From: an uncultured Prevotellaceae bacterium
GTDB lineage: Bacteria; Bacteroidota; Bacteroidia; Bacteroidales; Muribaculaceae
Length of the DNA: 64,000 nucleotides
NCBI GenBank assembly: GCA_900320245.1
Contig: ONRP01000006.1
Coordinates: 1 to 64,000, forward strand
Direction: 5' to 3'
A model generated the notes under the pieces. It saw only the letters and a program-made list of their open reading frames with translations. It had not been told where the DNA came from and did no database searches. This document shows, in pieces, positions 1 through 8,176 of the stretch (positions are counted from its first letter, which is position 1; each line of letters starts with the position of its first letter). Position numbers and translations under genes: made by a program.

Positions 1-155
1 ACGAGGGCGAGGGTACTGTCGGGGGCGCTGGCCAACAGGCTGTCGGCCGCCACCAGGCGCGCGTCGTCGGGTACACGCGTGCCACGGCACCCCGTGACCA
101 CTCCGATTTGGAACAGTAGCAAAAACAGCGATATGACAACGACAGGTTTTCTCAT
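1..155 (-). CDS. Lipoprotein, N-terminal fragment (probable TPR-type)
   Basis: The gene starts at the CAT at 153-155 and runs off the left edge, so only about 51 residues are visible. They form a signal peptide (MRKPVVVISLFLLLFQ) followed by a lipobox-like VVTGC with Cys near residue 23, so export and lipidation are likely. The mature start reads LVAADSLLASAPDSTLAL. That resembles the first helix of Bacteroidales TPR lipoproteins, which often begin with a xxADSLLxxxPDSALxLL pattern. The lipoprotein call is read from sequence; the TPR call is family inference from one helix. Confidence 0.6.
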   Translation of the reverse strand, partial: MRKPVVVISLFLLLFQIGVVTGCRGTRVPDDARLVAADSLLASAPDSTLAL

Positions 156-234
156 TTTTCAATTCAAGGAGGATTCACCTTTATTCATATCTATCGGGCC
201 ACTAATTTGAGCTAAACCGGTAAAGGACAGTTCC

Positions 235-1305
235 TCAACGGCCGACGATGTATTTGCGGAACGGCAGCATGCGCAGCACTATCGTCAGCAAGAGGCACAC
301 GATGAATGCCAGCAGGGCGCTCACCAGGCAGTCCACGACGATGGGGGCGGTGCCGAGCCACGACTTCGTCATGGGCCACACCACCTGCCGCAGGATAATC
401 ATCTGGGACAGGTAGATGCCGAAGGTGCAACGGCTCAGCAACGGCCACCAGGTGGCGGCTGCAGGATGGGCCTTGGCATCATAGTGTTTGGGCGCGAAAT
501 GCTGCACCACGACAAAAATCAAGGTCGCCATCGCGATGTTGTTGACGCTGATGTCGTTGGTGATGGTGTCGATGTGCTGTTGCCAGGTGATGCCGAAACG
601 GCCCTGCACCAGGAACTCAAACAGCGGCATCACCACGATGCCGAAGAGCAGCAGCAACACCCACTTCCAGCCGTGCTGGCGGGTGAACACTGGCAGGCCG
701 TACTGATGCAGGTAGTAGCCCAGCAGCACGTAGCCGTAGTAGTTGGCAAAGGCGCCGAACATGTTGTGGCTGTACTGCGAGGCCTCCATGAAGATGCCAT
801 GCTGATAAGGGATGAACGACGAGAGCACCCACAGCACGAGCACTACCTCGACACCGCGCTTGCCGATGGCGTCGATGCACTTGCTCACCAGCGGCAAGGT
901 CACATAGATGACCAGCAGGACGTAGACGTACCACAGCAGCCCCTCGACGGGGTGGAACAGGATAGACGTCAGCAGCCGCGGCGTGAAGTTATGGAGCAGG
1001 AAAGCGTGTTCAAGCAGATAGACGGTGGTCCACACCACCAGCGGGAACAGCACCACGCGCAGGCGCCGCCTGAGGAAGCGCTTGCCCGGCATCGTCACGG
1101 GCAGCAACAGGGCGCCCGTAATCATGAAGAACAGGTTGCAGTTCACCGCCACCAGCACGGTATAAATGGCATTGGCGATGGATGGTGTGTTGTAATAGGC
1201 CTCGTATTGGCGGATGGGGGTATGAATGAGGATGACCAGCAGACAAGCGATGACACGCAGAATGTCAAGGTAGGGAATGCGTCGCTGTAGCCGGGAATCG
1301 TTCAT
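235..1305 (-). CDS. Acyltransferase family 3 (OafA/YrhL-like) membrane protein
   Basis: This 356-residue integral membrane protein has about ten hydrophobic segments. Its N-terminus (RRIPYLDILRVIACLLVILIH) carries the Arg...Asp and following His of the acyltransferase-3 fold (Pfam Acyl_transf_3). Members transfer O-acyl groups, often acetyl or succinyl, to cell-envelope or exopolysaccharide sugars at the cytoplasmic membrane. The length is normal for the family and there is no extra periplasmic domain. It lies upstream of ispF on the same strand with a 34-bp gap holding heptanucleotide repeats, so cotranscription is possible. The acceptor sugar cannot be told from sequence. Confidence 0.85.
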   Translation of the reverse strand: MNDSRLQRRIPYLDILRVIACLLVILIHTPIRQYEAYYNTPSIANAIYTVLVAVNCNLFFMITGALLLPVTMPGKRFLRRRLRVVLFPLVVWTTVYLLEHAFLLHNFTPRLLTSILFHPVEGLLWYVYVLLVIYVTLPLVSKCIDAIGKRGVEVVLVLWVLSSFIPYQHGIFMEASQYSHNMFGAFANYYGYVLLGYYLHQYGLPVFTRQHGWKWVLLLLFGIVVMPLFEFLVQGRFGITWQQHIDTITNDISVNNIAMATLIFVVVQHFAPKHYDAKAHPAAATWWPLLSRCTFGIYLSQMIILRQVVWPMTKSWLGTAPIVVDCLVSALLAFIVCLLLTIVLRMLPFRKYIVGR

Positions 1306-1306
1306 G

Positions 1307-1341
1307 AGTTAGGAGTGAGGAGTTAGAAGTTAGGAGTTGTC
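1307..1341. repeat. 7-bp tandem repeat (AGTTAGG family), 5 units
   Basis: Five consecutive heptamers AGTTAGG / AGTGAGG / AGTTAGA / AGTTAGG / AGTTGTC fill the short gap between the acyltransferase start and the ispF end. The reverse complement of the same heptamer occurs at 22089-22123. Confidence 0.8.
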
Positions 1342-1819
1342 AGGTTTTGTTTTCAATCAGGGCCACGGCATAGGCGGCAATGCCCTCGCCACGGCCGGTA
1401 TAGCCCAACTTCTCGGTCGTGGTCGCCTTGATGGAGACCTGACCGGGGTCACAGGCCATGCATTCGGCCAGTTGCTGCTGCATGGCGGGGATGTGCGGGT
1501 TGATCTTGGGTTGCTCGGCACAGATGGTGATGTCGCAGTTGCCCAGGCTGTAGCCCCGCTCATCGAGCAGCGCCATAACGTGCTTGAGCAGCAGGCGGCT
1601 GTCGATGCCCTTGTAGCGCGGGTCGGTGTCGGGGAAGTGGTAACCGATGTCGCGCAGAGCGGCAGCGCCCAGCAGGGCGTCGCACAGGGCATGGATGGCG
1701 ACGTCGGCGTCGCTATGGCCCAGCAGCCCCTTCTCCCAGGGGATGTTCACGCCGCCCAGCCACAGTTCACGCCCCTCGACGAGGCGGTGAACGTCAAAAC
1801 CCATTCCTACACGCATCAT
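1340..1819 (-). CDS. ispF: 2-C-methyl-D-erythritol 2,4-cyclodiphosphate synthase
   Basis: The 159-residue IspF converts CDP-ME 2-phosphate to MEcPP with release of CMP in the non-mevalonate isoprenoid pathway. The zinc ligands are visible as Asp9 and His11 (GFDVH) and His43, and the LGHSDADV motif lies at 33-40. The C-terminus has the expected [18 protein letters not shown] signature. Length is standard and the protein should be a cytosolic trimer. It could start at the first or second Met. It lies just downstream of porV on the same strand; as I recall, porU-porV-ispF is also the order in Porphyromonas gingivalis, so this adjacency is probably ancestral. Confidence 0.96.
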   Translation of the reverse strand: MMRVGMGFDVHRLVEGRELWLGGVNIPWEKGLLGHSDADVAIHALCDALLGAAALRDIGYHFPDTDPRYKGIDSRLLLKHVMALLDERGYSLGNCDITICAEQPKINPHIPAMQQQLAECMACDPGQVSIKATTTEKLGYTGRGEGIAAYAVALIENKT

Positions 1820-1847
1820 AATCCTCTTTACCGGTTATTATAAAACT

Positions 1848-1922
1848 ACGAATTACACCAATTCAACTCATGAGCGGCCACGCTGGGCTCTTCGTTTGAT
1901 TCGCGTAATTCGCAGTCGTTAT
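1848..1922. repeat. 9-bp periodic repeat cluster (GAATTAC type), inverted halves
   Basis: In the ispF-porV gap, the units ACGAATTAC / ACCAATTCA / ACTCATGAG run from 1848 to 1874. TTGATTCGC / GTAATTCGC / AGTCGTTAT run from 1896 to 1922 in the opposite sense. The same modules recur at 35611-35692. Confidence 0.7.
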
Positions 1923-1933
1923 TCTCTAATGTA

Positions 1934-3106
1934 TTAATTGCGGCCGAACAGGTCCTTGATGCCGTCCAGGTCAAACGACAGCGTGAAACGCAGCGTCTGG
2001 TCCAGCGGGCTGTTCTGTGCCGTAGCAATCATGTAACTGGCGTCAATCTTCAGCACGGTCAGCGCGAAGCCGGCACCCAGGCCGAAGTACTGGCGGTTAC
2101 CGGCATACTTGCTCTCGTAGTAGTAGCCACCGCGCAGAAAGAACTTCTGGTCATAGGAATACTCGGTACCTACCGAATAGGTGATGCGCTTGGCGAAGTT
2201 ATCCTTGAAACTGTCGAAGATACCTGCGATGGACGACTTGTCCTTCCACTCCTGCAGCGCGTCGTCATAGGCCATCGCATCCTCAAAGTCGGACAGACGG
2301 GGCTTGGCGGGCACCAGCAACTTGTTGGCATCCAGTGCAAACGACAGGTTGCTGGCCTCGGCAACCGGGAAGGTGAACGAGGTACCGAGCCTTATGTTGG
2401 CGGGCAGATAGGCGGGGTCGTTACCCTTGTTATAGGACACCTTGGAACCGATGTTGGACACATTGAAGCCCAACGACCACTGGCACTCGTTGCGGCCGAT
2501 GATGGGATAGGTCGTGTAGTAACCCGAGATGTCGGCGGAAAAGGCCGAGGCGCTCGAGGTCTGGTCACCCGTATTCATGTCGCTGTAACCCAGGTCACTG
2601 TAGATGTAGCGCAGGGCAACACCCATCGAGAACTTCTCGCTCAACTTGCGGCTATAGCCCACGTCGACCGACATCTCAAACGGGTTGATTGTCGACAGCA
2701 GGGCACCCTCGCCGTCGGTGGCCATCACCTCGCCCAGCGAGAAATAGCGCAACGAGGCACTCACCGCCTGGTTGTCGTTGCCACCCACCTTGTAGTAACC
2801 CGACAGGTTAGCCAGATAGATGTCGTTGACAATCTTGCGCAGCCACGGAGTGTAGGACAGCGACACGCCGGCACGGCTGTAGGCAAAAGCATACTTCGAC
2901 GGGTTCCAGAACTGCGAGTTCACATCGGGCTCGGTAGCGGCACCCAGGTCACCCATCGAGGCGCCACGTGCATCGGGCGTGATGCTCAACGAGGTAACGC
3001 CCGTGGTGACGGGGTTGAATTCGGTGTTCTTGATATCGTCCTGCGACCATGCCGTCAGGGCGGTGGCCATCAGGGCGATGGCAACTATTGATTTCATCAG
3101 TTTCAT
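1934..3106 (-). CDS. porV: Type IX secretion system outer-membrane protein PorV (LptO)
   Basis: This 390-residue protein has a signal peptide (about 1-21, ending AWSQ). It then carries the conserved PorV start, including LSITPDARGASMGDLGAAT and NSQFWNPSKYAF, and a beta-rich body ending in an outer-membrane-type C-terminal strand with terminal aromatic residues. PorV is a 14-stranded barrel that shuttles T9SS cargo from the translocon to the PorU sortase complex. Two PorU-like C25 genes lie 10 and 15 kb upstream on the same strand. The intervening genes are unrelated, so porU and porV are separated here. Confidence 0.93.
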   Translation of the reverse strand: MKLMKSIVAIALMATALTAWSQDDIKNTEFNPVTTGVTSLSITPDARGASMGDLGAATEPDVNSQFWNPSKYAFAYSRAGVSLSYTPWLRKIVNDIYLANLSGYYKVGGNDNQAVSASLRYFSLGEVMATDGEGALLSTINPFEMSVDVGYSRKLSEKFSMGVALRYIYSDLGYSDMNTGDQTSSASAFSADISGYYTTYPIIGRNECQWSLGFNVSNIGSKVSYNKGNDPAYLPANIRLGTSFTFPVAEASNLSFALDANKLLVPAKPRLSDFEDAMAYDDALQEWKDKSSIAGIFDSFKDNFAKRITYSVGTEYSYDQKFFLRGGYYYESKYAGNRQYFGLGAGFALTVLKIDASYMIATAQNSPLDQTLRFTLSFDLDGIKDLFGRN

Positions 3107-3190
3107 TTCTAATCAGAAAAAATTATAATTGTCTTTTTACTAATTAACTCAGAAAACGCATTTTTATTGTATCGACCTCTCAATAAAGCG

Positions 3191-3230
3191 GCAATTACCG
3201 CCCCAGGACCTTCCCGATAGCGGTAATTGC
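3191..3230 (-). terminator. Hairpin downstream of the amylase gene
   Basis: A perfect 11-bp inverted repeat, GCAATTACCGC (3191-3201) and GCGGTAATTGC (3220-3230), lies between the amylase stop and porV. Read on the minus strand it is followed by a weak TTTATT tract, so its termination strength is uncertain. Confidence 0.55.
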
Positions 3231-3275
3231 GGTTGGCGAGGGCTCGCCGTCAGCCCGGCAAAGCCGGATAATGGG

Positions 3276-5363
3276 TTACGCCATGCCCAGCACGATGTTG
3301 ATGAGCGCGGTCACGTCGTTGATGTCCACAAAGCCGTCTTCAAACACGTCGGCCGCCACGGTGTCGATAGGATCGCCGGCGATGCCCAACACATAGCCGA
3401 TCAGGTCCGTCACGTCGTTGATGTCCACAAAGCCGTCGCTGTTCACGTCGCCTGGCTGGGTTGTCACGTCAAGATAAGGCAGATAAATCGACGTCACATC
3501 GGCCACCTGATATTTGTTGGTCTGGGTGGTCACCTCAAAGAAGGAGGTCGTCCTCACCCCGGTCACATCCACGGTCTGGTGGCTGCTTGCGGTGCTACCG
3601 CCCTGGTTGAACACGAAGTTCACGGTGTATTGGCTGCCCGTGATGGTGAACGTCTTGTAGTAGAACGTCTCACCGTGCACCACGCGGGTGTCGGTGACGA
3701 CCTGGCCGGGCCAGTTGCCGCACAGTTGCTGGTTGTTGCTGTCCCAGCAGTAGTAAGTCACCTGGGGCCAGTTGTTAGGCACTGCGGTCGGGTCCTTGAG
3801 GAAGACGGTGATCTCATAGGCGTCATAGTCCTCGTTCACGACCGTATAGTTGCGCGTGATGACACCGCGCACCGTGCCGCCGACCAGCAGACCCGCCTTC
3901 ATCGTGCAACTGCGGCGCACAGGCACTGAAGTGCCGCTGGCCACCACTGTGCCGTTAGAGGCCGTGGGCTCACTGCCGTCGAGGGTGTAGACAATCTGGG
4001 CGCCCGAGGTGGCGCTCACCGCGGTCAGCGTGACATTGAACGGGTTGTCGTGCTTGCCGCTGGGCACGCTGGCCCAGGCGGTCTCGACACTGGAACTCAG
4101 GGCCAGGCGGTAGTTGGTGCCGCTGAGCACGACCACGTAACCCGTCGGTATCGTGTAGTTGGTGCCGCCCATCGCCACGAGCAGGTTGCCGCGGGTGCCC
4201 GTGGTGCGCTGCGCATAGTAGTTGTAGGACGAACTGTAAGCCTGCTGCGAAGTCGTGCTCGTGTTGGTCACTCCGGCCAACTGACGCGCATAAATCATCT
4301 GCTTGATGCTCTCCTTGTATTCTTGCCAGTGCTTGAGGAAGACGCACGGCGTGCCGGGCATGGCCAGCATGTAGGCGTTGGCGGCCTCGACATACTGGTT
4401 GAGGGGGTCCTGGGGCGCGCTGGCGCTGCGGTATTCGGTATCGTGGTTCTCGACGAAGGTCACCGCATAGCGGCGGTAGGTGGCATCCATGTTCAGGCCC
4501 TTGCCCGCACCCGACAGGGTGGTCCATGTTGCATTGTTGACCGCGTCGCGCACGGTGTAGCGGAAGGGGAAGTCAAACGCCGCGCTCTGTATCACTCCAC
4601 CCACCTTGGTGCCGTCAATCCATGCCTTCACGGCACTCACGTTGCCGTCCCAGTACTCGCCCACCGAATAGGTCGGCTGCGCATAGGTGTTGTACATGCC
4701 AGTGTACTGCGCGGAGTAGCCCCTGGTCATATCGTAGCGGAAGCCCGCATAGCCCAGGTCGTCGAGCAGCATCTTGACATAGGCCTTGACGTTGTTCTGC
4801 ACATTGGTGCTCTTGTGGTCCAGGTCGCGCAAGCCGCTCCATCCCTCGCCGGTGTCGTTGTTGGCACTCAGCGAGTAGCCGTGACTGGTGGCCCAGGTGA
4901 GCGTCTCGCCATTGTCGTCATCCTTGCAGATGTCGGTCGACCTGAGTTGATAGGTCACGCCGTTGTAGGTCTCGGCGGGAAAATCGACCCAGTTCGAGAC
5001 GTTGCGGCGATGGTTCAACACCACGTCGGCAATGGTGCCGATACCCTTGCTCTTGAAGGTGCTGATCATCGACTTCAACTGGGTCTTGTTGCCGAAGGAA
5101 CTGTTATAGTTGCTGAACCAGTACAGAGGGTCGTAGCCCATCGACGTACCGCTGCAATAACCGCTCTGCGGCACCCACACCAGGCTGAAAAACTCGGCCA
5201 GTTCGTCGGCCTGCGACTCCAGCACGGTCCACTTCGTGTCGTTATAGGAGTTCCAATAGAAGCCCTGCAGCATCACGCCGCCATAGCCCGAAGGCCACCC
5301 TTGGGCCAGCAGCGCCGTGGGCATCAACATGAGCATCATCATGATGGTATAAATCCGTTTCAT
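3276..5363 (-). CDS. Secreted alpha-amylase (GH13) with C-terminal dockerin-like repeats
   Basis: This 695-residue protein has a signal peptide (about 1-20). A GH13 (beta/alpha)8 domain follows to about residue 410, with Asp211 (FRYDMTRGY) as nucleophile, Glu236 (VGEYWDG) as acid/base and Asp308 (FVENHDTEY) as transition-state stabiliser. Next come a chitobiase-like linker domain and a probable CBM26-type starch-binding module (YYCWDSNNQQLCGNWPG). The end carries two EF-hand-like repeats (DVNSDGFVDINDVTDLI and DVFEDGFVDINDVTALI). It should hydrolyse alpha-1,4-glucans outside the cell or at the surface. No T9SS C-terminal domain is obvious, so the dockerin-like tail may provide attachment; that is inference. 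Confidence 0.93.
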   Translation of the reverse strand: MKRIYTIMMMLMLMPTALLAQGWPSGYGGVMLQGFYWNSYNDTKWTVLESQADELAEFFSLVWVPQSGYCSGTSMGYDPLYWFSNYNSSFGNKTQLKSMISTFKSKGIGTIADVVLNHRRNVSNWVDFPAETYNGVTYQLRSTDICKDDDNGETLTWATSHGYSLSANNDTGEGWSGLRDLDHKSTNVQNNVKAYVKMLLDDLGYAGFRYDMTRGYSAQYTGMYNTYAQPTYSVGEYWDGNVSAVKAWIDGTKVGGVIQSAAFDFPFRYTVRDAVNNATWTTLSGAGKGLNMDATYRRYAVTFVENHDTEYRSASAPQDPLNQYVEAANAYMLAMPGTPCVFLKHWQEYKESIKQMIYARQLAGVTNTSTTSQQAYSSSYNYYAQRTTGTRGNLLVAMGGTNYTIPTGYVVVLSGTNYRLALSSSVETAWASVPSGKHDNPFNVTLTAVSATSGAQIVYTLDGSEPTASNGTVVASGTSVPVRRSCTMKAGLLVGGTVRGVITRNYTVVNEDYDAYEITVFLKDPTAVPNNWPQVTYYCWDSNNQQLCGNWPGQVVTDTRVVHGETFYYKTFTITGSQYTVNFVFNQGGSTASSHQTVDVTGVRTTSFFEVTTQTNKYQVADVTSIYLPYLDVTTQPGDVNSDGFVDINDVTDLIGYVLGIAGDPIDTVAADVFEDGFVDINDVTALINIVLGMA

Positions 5364-5395
5364 CCTATTTCATTGATTATTGGTTAATAACGCTG

Positions 5396-5403
5396 CAAAA
5401 ATA
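5396..5403 (-). promoter_or_regulatory. Bacteroidota -7 element for the amylase gene
   Basis: CAAAAATA on the plus strand reads TATTTTTG on the minus strand. It matches TAnnTTTG 33 bp upstream of the amylase ATG. Confidence 0.6.
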
Positions 5404-5435
5404 CAATTTTATCCGTCAAGAGCAAAATCACCGCA

Positions 5436-5476
5436 AGAAAAAACCAGCCCCGGCAACGTGGTGTCGTTACCGGGGC
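5436..5476 (-). terminator. Intrinsic terminator of the Bax-inhibitor-like gene
   Basis: The stem GCCCCGG (5447-5453) with CCGGGGC (5470-5476), plus an inner CAACG/CGTT pairing, is followed on the minus strand by a run of six T (about 5438-5443). It lies just after the stop at 5506. Confidence 0.8.
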
Positions 5477-5505
5477 CGTTTGACTCAGTTATATCCTGCG
5501 GGTCA

Positions 5506-6240
5506 TCAACTGCGGCGACCGAAGAAGCGCAGCAGGTACAGGAACAGGTTGATGAAGTCGAGGTAGAGCGTCAGGGCTCCCATCGTGGCGACCTTGCTCA
5601 CCATCGTGGAGTCGCTCGCCTCACACATGCGCTTGATGGCCTGGGTATCCCATGCGGTGAGGCCCACAAAGATGAGCACACCGGCGGCACTGATGCACAG
5701 GTCAAGCATCGAGTTGTGCATGAACAGATTGACAATGCTGCACAAGATGAGACCAATGAGCGCCATGAACAGGAACGAACCGAACTTGGAAAGGTCCTGA
5801 CGGGTGACGTAGCCGAACAGCGTCATTGCGCCGAAGGTTCCTGCCGTGATAGCAAAGGTCATGGCAATGGATGCGCCCGTGTAGATAAAGAAGATGGGCG
5901 CCAAGGTGATGCCGTTCAACGCGCTGTAGGCATAGAATGCGATGGTGGCAGCCGTCGAACTCATTTTATCGATGCGGGCGCTCAGGTAAAGCACCAAGCC
6001 CAATTCAGCAAAAATCAGTCCGTAGAAGATGAAACTCGATTCGAATATCAAATCGACCAGTGCCTGGCTCGATACCACCAGGAAGGAGACGAGAGCCGTC
6101 ACGAGCAGTCCCATGGTCATCTTGCCATACACACGACGCATCACGCTGGCCATGTAGCGCTTCAGCGACATCTCATTCTCGGCCTGAACGGCGGTCGGGA
6201 AACCATAGCCGTTCTCGTAGTTGTTATTCCAGTTTTCCAT
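5506..6240 (-). CDS. Bax inhibitor-1/YccA family membrane protein
   Basis: The 244-residue protein has a hydrophilic N-terminal stretch of about 40 residues rich in Asn, then seven hydrophobic segments. It carries the family features SLKRYMASVMRRVYGKMTMGLL and the late motif GLTAWDTQAIKRM near residue 200, with a charged C-terminus (LRFFGRRS). BI-1/YccA proteins are inner-membrane proteins; some members are pH-gated calcium leak channels and E. coli YccA modulates FtsH. The physiological role here is unknown. It has its own downstream terminator and lies 65 bp after argS on the same strand. Confidence 0.9.
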   Translation of the reverse strand: MENWNNNYENGYGFPTAVQAENEMSLKRYMASVMRRVYGKMTMGLLVTALVSFLVVSSQALVDLIFESSFIFYGLIFAELGLVLYLSARIDKMSSTAATIAFYAYSALNGITLAPIFFIYTGASIAMTFAITAGTFGAMTLFGYVTRQDLSKFGSFLFMALIGLILCSIVNLFMHNSMLDLCISAAGVLIFVGLTAWDTQAIKRMCEASDSTMVSKVATMGALTLYLDFINLFLYLLRFFGRRS

Positions 6241-6305
6241 ATCTTATTAACTTTTTGTTGGTTTCATGTCTTTAGTTTCTCGTTGCAAATTCCGTGCCAA
6301 AACCA

Positions 6306-8090
6306 TTACATGCGGTTAGGCATCTCGATGCCAAGCAGCGACATGCCGCGCTTGATGACGTCGGCAACGGTCTCGCTCAGCAACTGGCGGAAGCAACGCA
6401 CGGCCTGGTCCTGCTCCTTGAGGATGCTGCAGTCGTGGTAGAACTGGTTGTACTCCTTGGCCAAGTCATAGACGTAGTTGGCAATCAGCGCGGGGCTGTA
6501 GTTCTTGCCGGCATCGGTGACAACGGCAGTGAAGTCGGCCAACTTCTGAATGAGCGAAGTCTCCTTCTCGTTGGGAACGACGGCACTGATATCCACGGCC
6601 TTATAGTCCTCACAGCACTTGCGCAGCACCGACTGGATGCGGGCATAGGTGTACTGGATAAAAGGACCCGTGTTGCCGTTGAAGTCGATGGACTCGCTCG
6701 GGTCAAAGAGCATGGTCTTGCGCGGGTCGACCTTGAGGATGAAATACTTCAAGGCTCCCAGGCCGATCATGCGCAGCACGTCGTCGCGCTCGTCTTCGGG
6801 CACACCCTGCAGGCGGCCGGGCTCGTTGGCCATGTCGGTGGCGGTGGCAATCATCTCGTCCATCAGTTCATCGGCATCAACGACGGTGCCTTCGCGGGAC
6901 TTCATCTTGCCGTTGGGCAGTTCCACCATGCCGTAGGAGAAGTGCACCAGATCCTTGCCCCACTTGAAGCCCAACTTGTCGAGCAACAGCGAGAGCACCT
7001 GGAAGTGGTAGTTCTGCTCATTGCCCACCACGTAGATCATGCGGTCGATGGGATAGTCCTTGTAACGCAACTGGGCGGTACCGATGTCCTGGGTCATGTA
7101 GACCGAGGTGCCGTCGCTGCGCAGCAGCAGTTTGTTGTCCAGGCCGTCGGCCGTGAGGTCGGCCCACACGCTCTGGTCCTCCTTGCGATAGAAAATCCCT
7201 TTCTCCAAGCCCTCGAGCACGGTGTCGCGGCCCACCAGATAGGTGTCGCTCTCGTAGTAGATTTTGTCAAACGAGACGCCCATGCGGCGGTAGGTCTCGT
7301 CAAAGCCGGCATAAACCCAGTTGTTCATCTTCTCCCACAAGGCGCGCACCTCGGGGTCACCGGCCTCCCAGCGGCGCAGCATGTCGTGTGCCTCCTGGAT
7401 GAGCGGTGCCTGCTTCTCGGCCTCCTCGGGACTCATGCCCTGCTCGACCAATTCCTTGATTTCGGCCTTGTAGTGCTTGTCGAAGGCTACATAGAAGTCA
7501 CCAATCAGGTGGTCACCCTTCTTGCCGGTCGACTCGGGCGTGGCGCCGTTGCCCCACTTGAGCCAGGCGAGCATCGACTTGCAGATGTGGATGCCGCGGT
7601 CGTTGACGATGTTGGTCTTGACCACCTTGTAGCCGTTGGCCTCCATAATCTTGGACAGGCTGTAACCCAGCAGGTTGTTGCGCACGTGTCCCAGGTGCAG
7701 GGGCTTGTTGGTGTTGGGCGAAGAGTACTCGATCATCACGAGTTGGCTGTCGTCGGTCACCGCCTTGAAGCCGTAGTCGGGCGTTTGGGCCACATGCTGC
7801 AGCATACCGGTCCAGAACGAAGGCTTGATGGTGATGTTCAGGAAGCCCTTGATGACGTTGAACTTCTCGACGGCCTCGCAGTGGGCCTGCATGTGCTCGC
7901 CAATCTCCTGTGCCGTCACGTCGGGCGCCTTGTGCGACGCCTTCAGGAACGGAAATACCACAATCGTCTCGTTGCCCTCAAACTCCTTCTTGGTCGTCTG
8001 GGGAACAATCTTCTCGGCGGGGAAGTCCACGCCATATAACTCTTTTACGGCCACCGCAGTAGCCTCGGCTAATATCTGATCTATCGACAT
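6306..8090 (-). CDS. argS: Arginyl-tRNA synthetase
   Basis: This 594-residue class I aminoacyl-tRNA synthetase attaches arginine to tRNA-Arg in the cytosol. It has the N-terminal Arg-tRNA recognition domain. The HIGH-type motif is NKPLHLGHVRNNLLG near residue 130, a KMSKS-type loop appears as GKMKSREGT near 395, and the all-alpha DALR anticodon-binding domain occupies about 475-594. The length is typical. The start at 8090 is supported by a well-spaced promoter 31 bp upstream. Confidence 0.97.
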   Translation of the reverse strand: MSIDQILAEATAVAVKELYGVDFPAEKIVPQTTKKEFEGNETIVVFPFLKASHKAPDVTAQEIGEHMQAHCEAVEKFNVIKGFLNITIKPSFWTGMLQHVAQTPDYGFKAVTDDSQLVMIEYSSPNTNKPLHLGHVRNNLLGYSLSKIMEANGYKVVKTNIVNDRGIHICKSMLAWLKWGNGATPESTGKKGDHLIGDFYVAFDKHYKAEIKELVEQGMSPEEAEKQAPLIQEAHDMLRRWEAGDPEVRALWEKMNNWVYAGFDETYRRMGVSFDKIYYESDTYLVGRDTVLEGLEKGIFYRKEDQSVWADLTADGLDNKLLLRSDGTSVYMTQDIGTAQLRYKDYPIDRMIYVVGNEQNYHFQVLSLLLDKLGFKWGKDLVHFSYGMVELPNGKMKSREGTVVDADELMDEMIATATDMANEPGRLQGVPEDERDDVLRMIGLGALKYFILKVDPRKTMLFDPSESIDFNGNTGPFIQYTYARIQSVLRKCCEDYKAVDISAVVPNEKETSLIQKLADFTAVVTDAGKNYSPALIANYVYDLAKEYNQFYHDCSILKEQDQAVRCFRQLLSETVADVIKRGMSLLGIEMPNRM

Positions 8091-8120
8091 ATTCTATCGT
8101 ATTATTTATGGTTCAAACCG

Positions 8121-8152
8121 CAAAATTACAAAAAAATGGTGGAGACGCCAAA
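8121..8152 (-). promoter_or_regulatory. argS promoter (-33/-7)
   Basis: On the minus strand, TTTGG (8148-8152 complement) lies about 20 bp before TAATTTTG (8121-8128 complement). This matches the Bacteroidota -33 TTTG and -7 TAnnTTTG consensus immediately upstream of argS. Confidence 0.75.
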
Positions 8153-8176
8153 TCTTGAGCCGCTTTCCGCACGGCG

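Noticed and set aside
3236..3249. GGCGAG-GG-CTCGCC palindrome near the amylase gene as a REP copy
   Set aside because: It lacks the ACA centre and the GAGCC core of the RAYT-linked REPs; it is a short unrelated palindrome.
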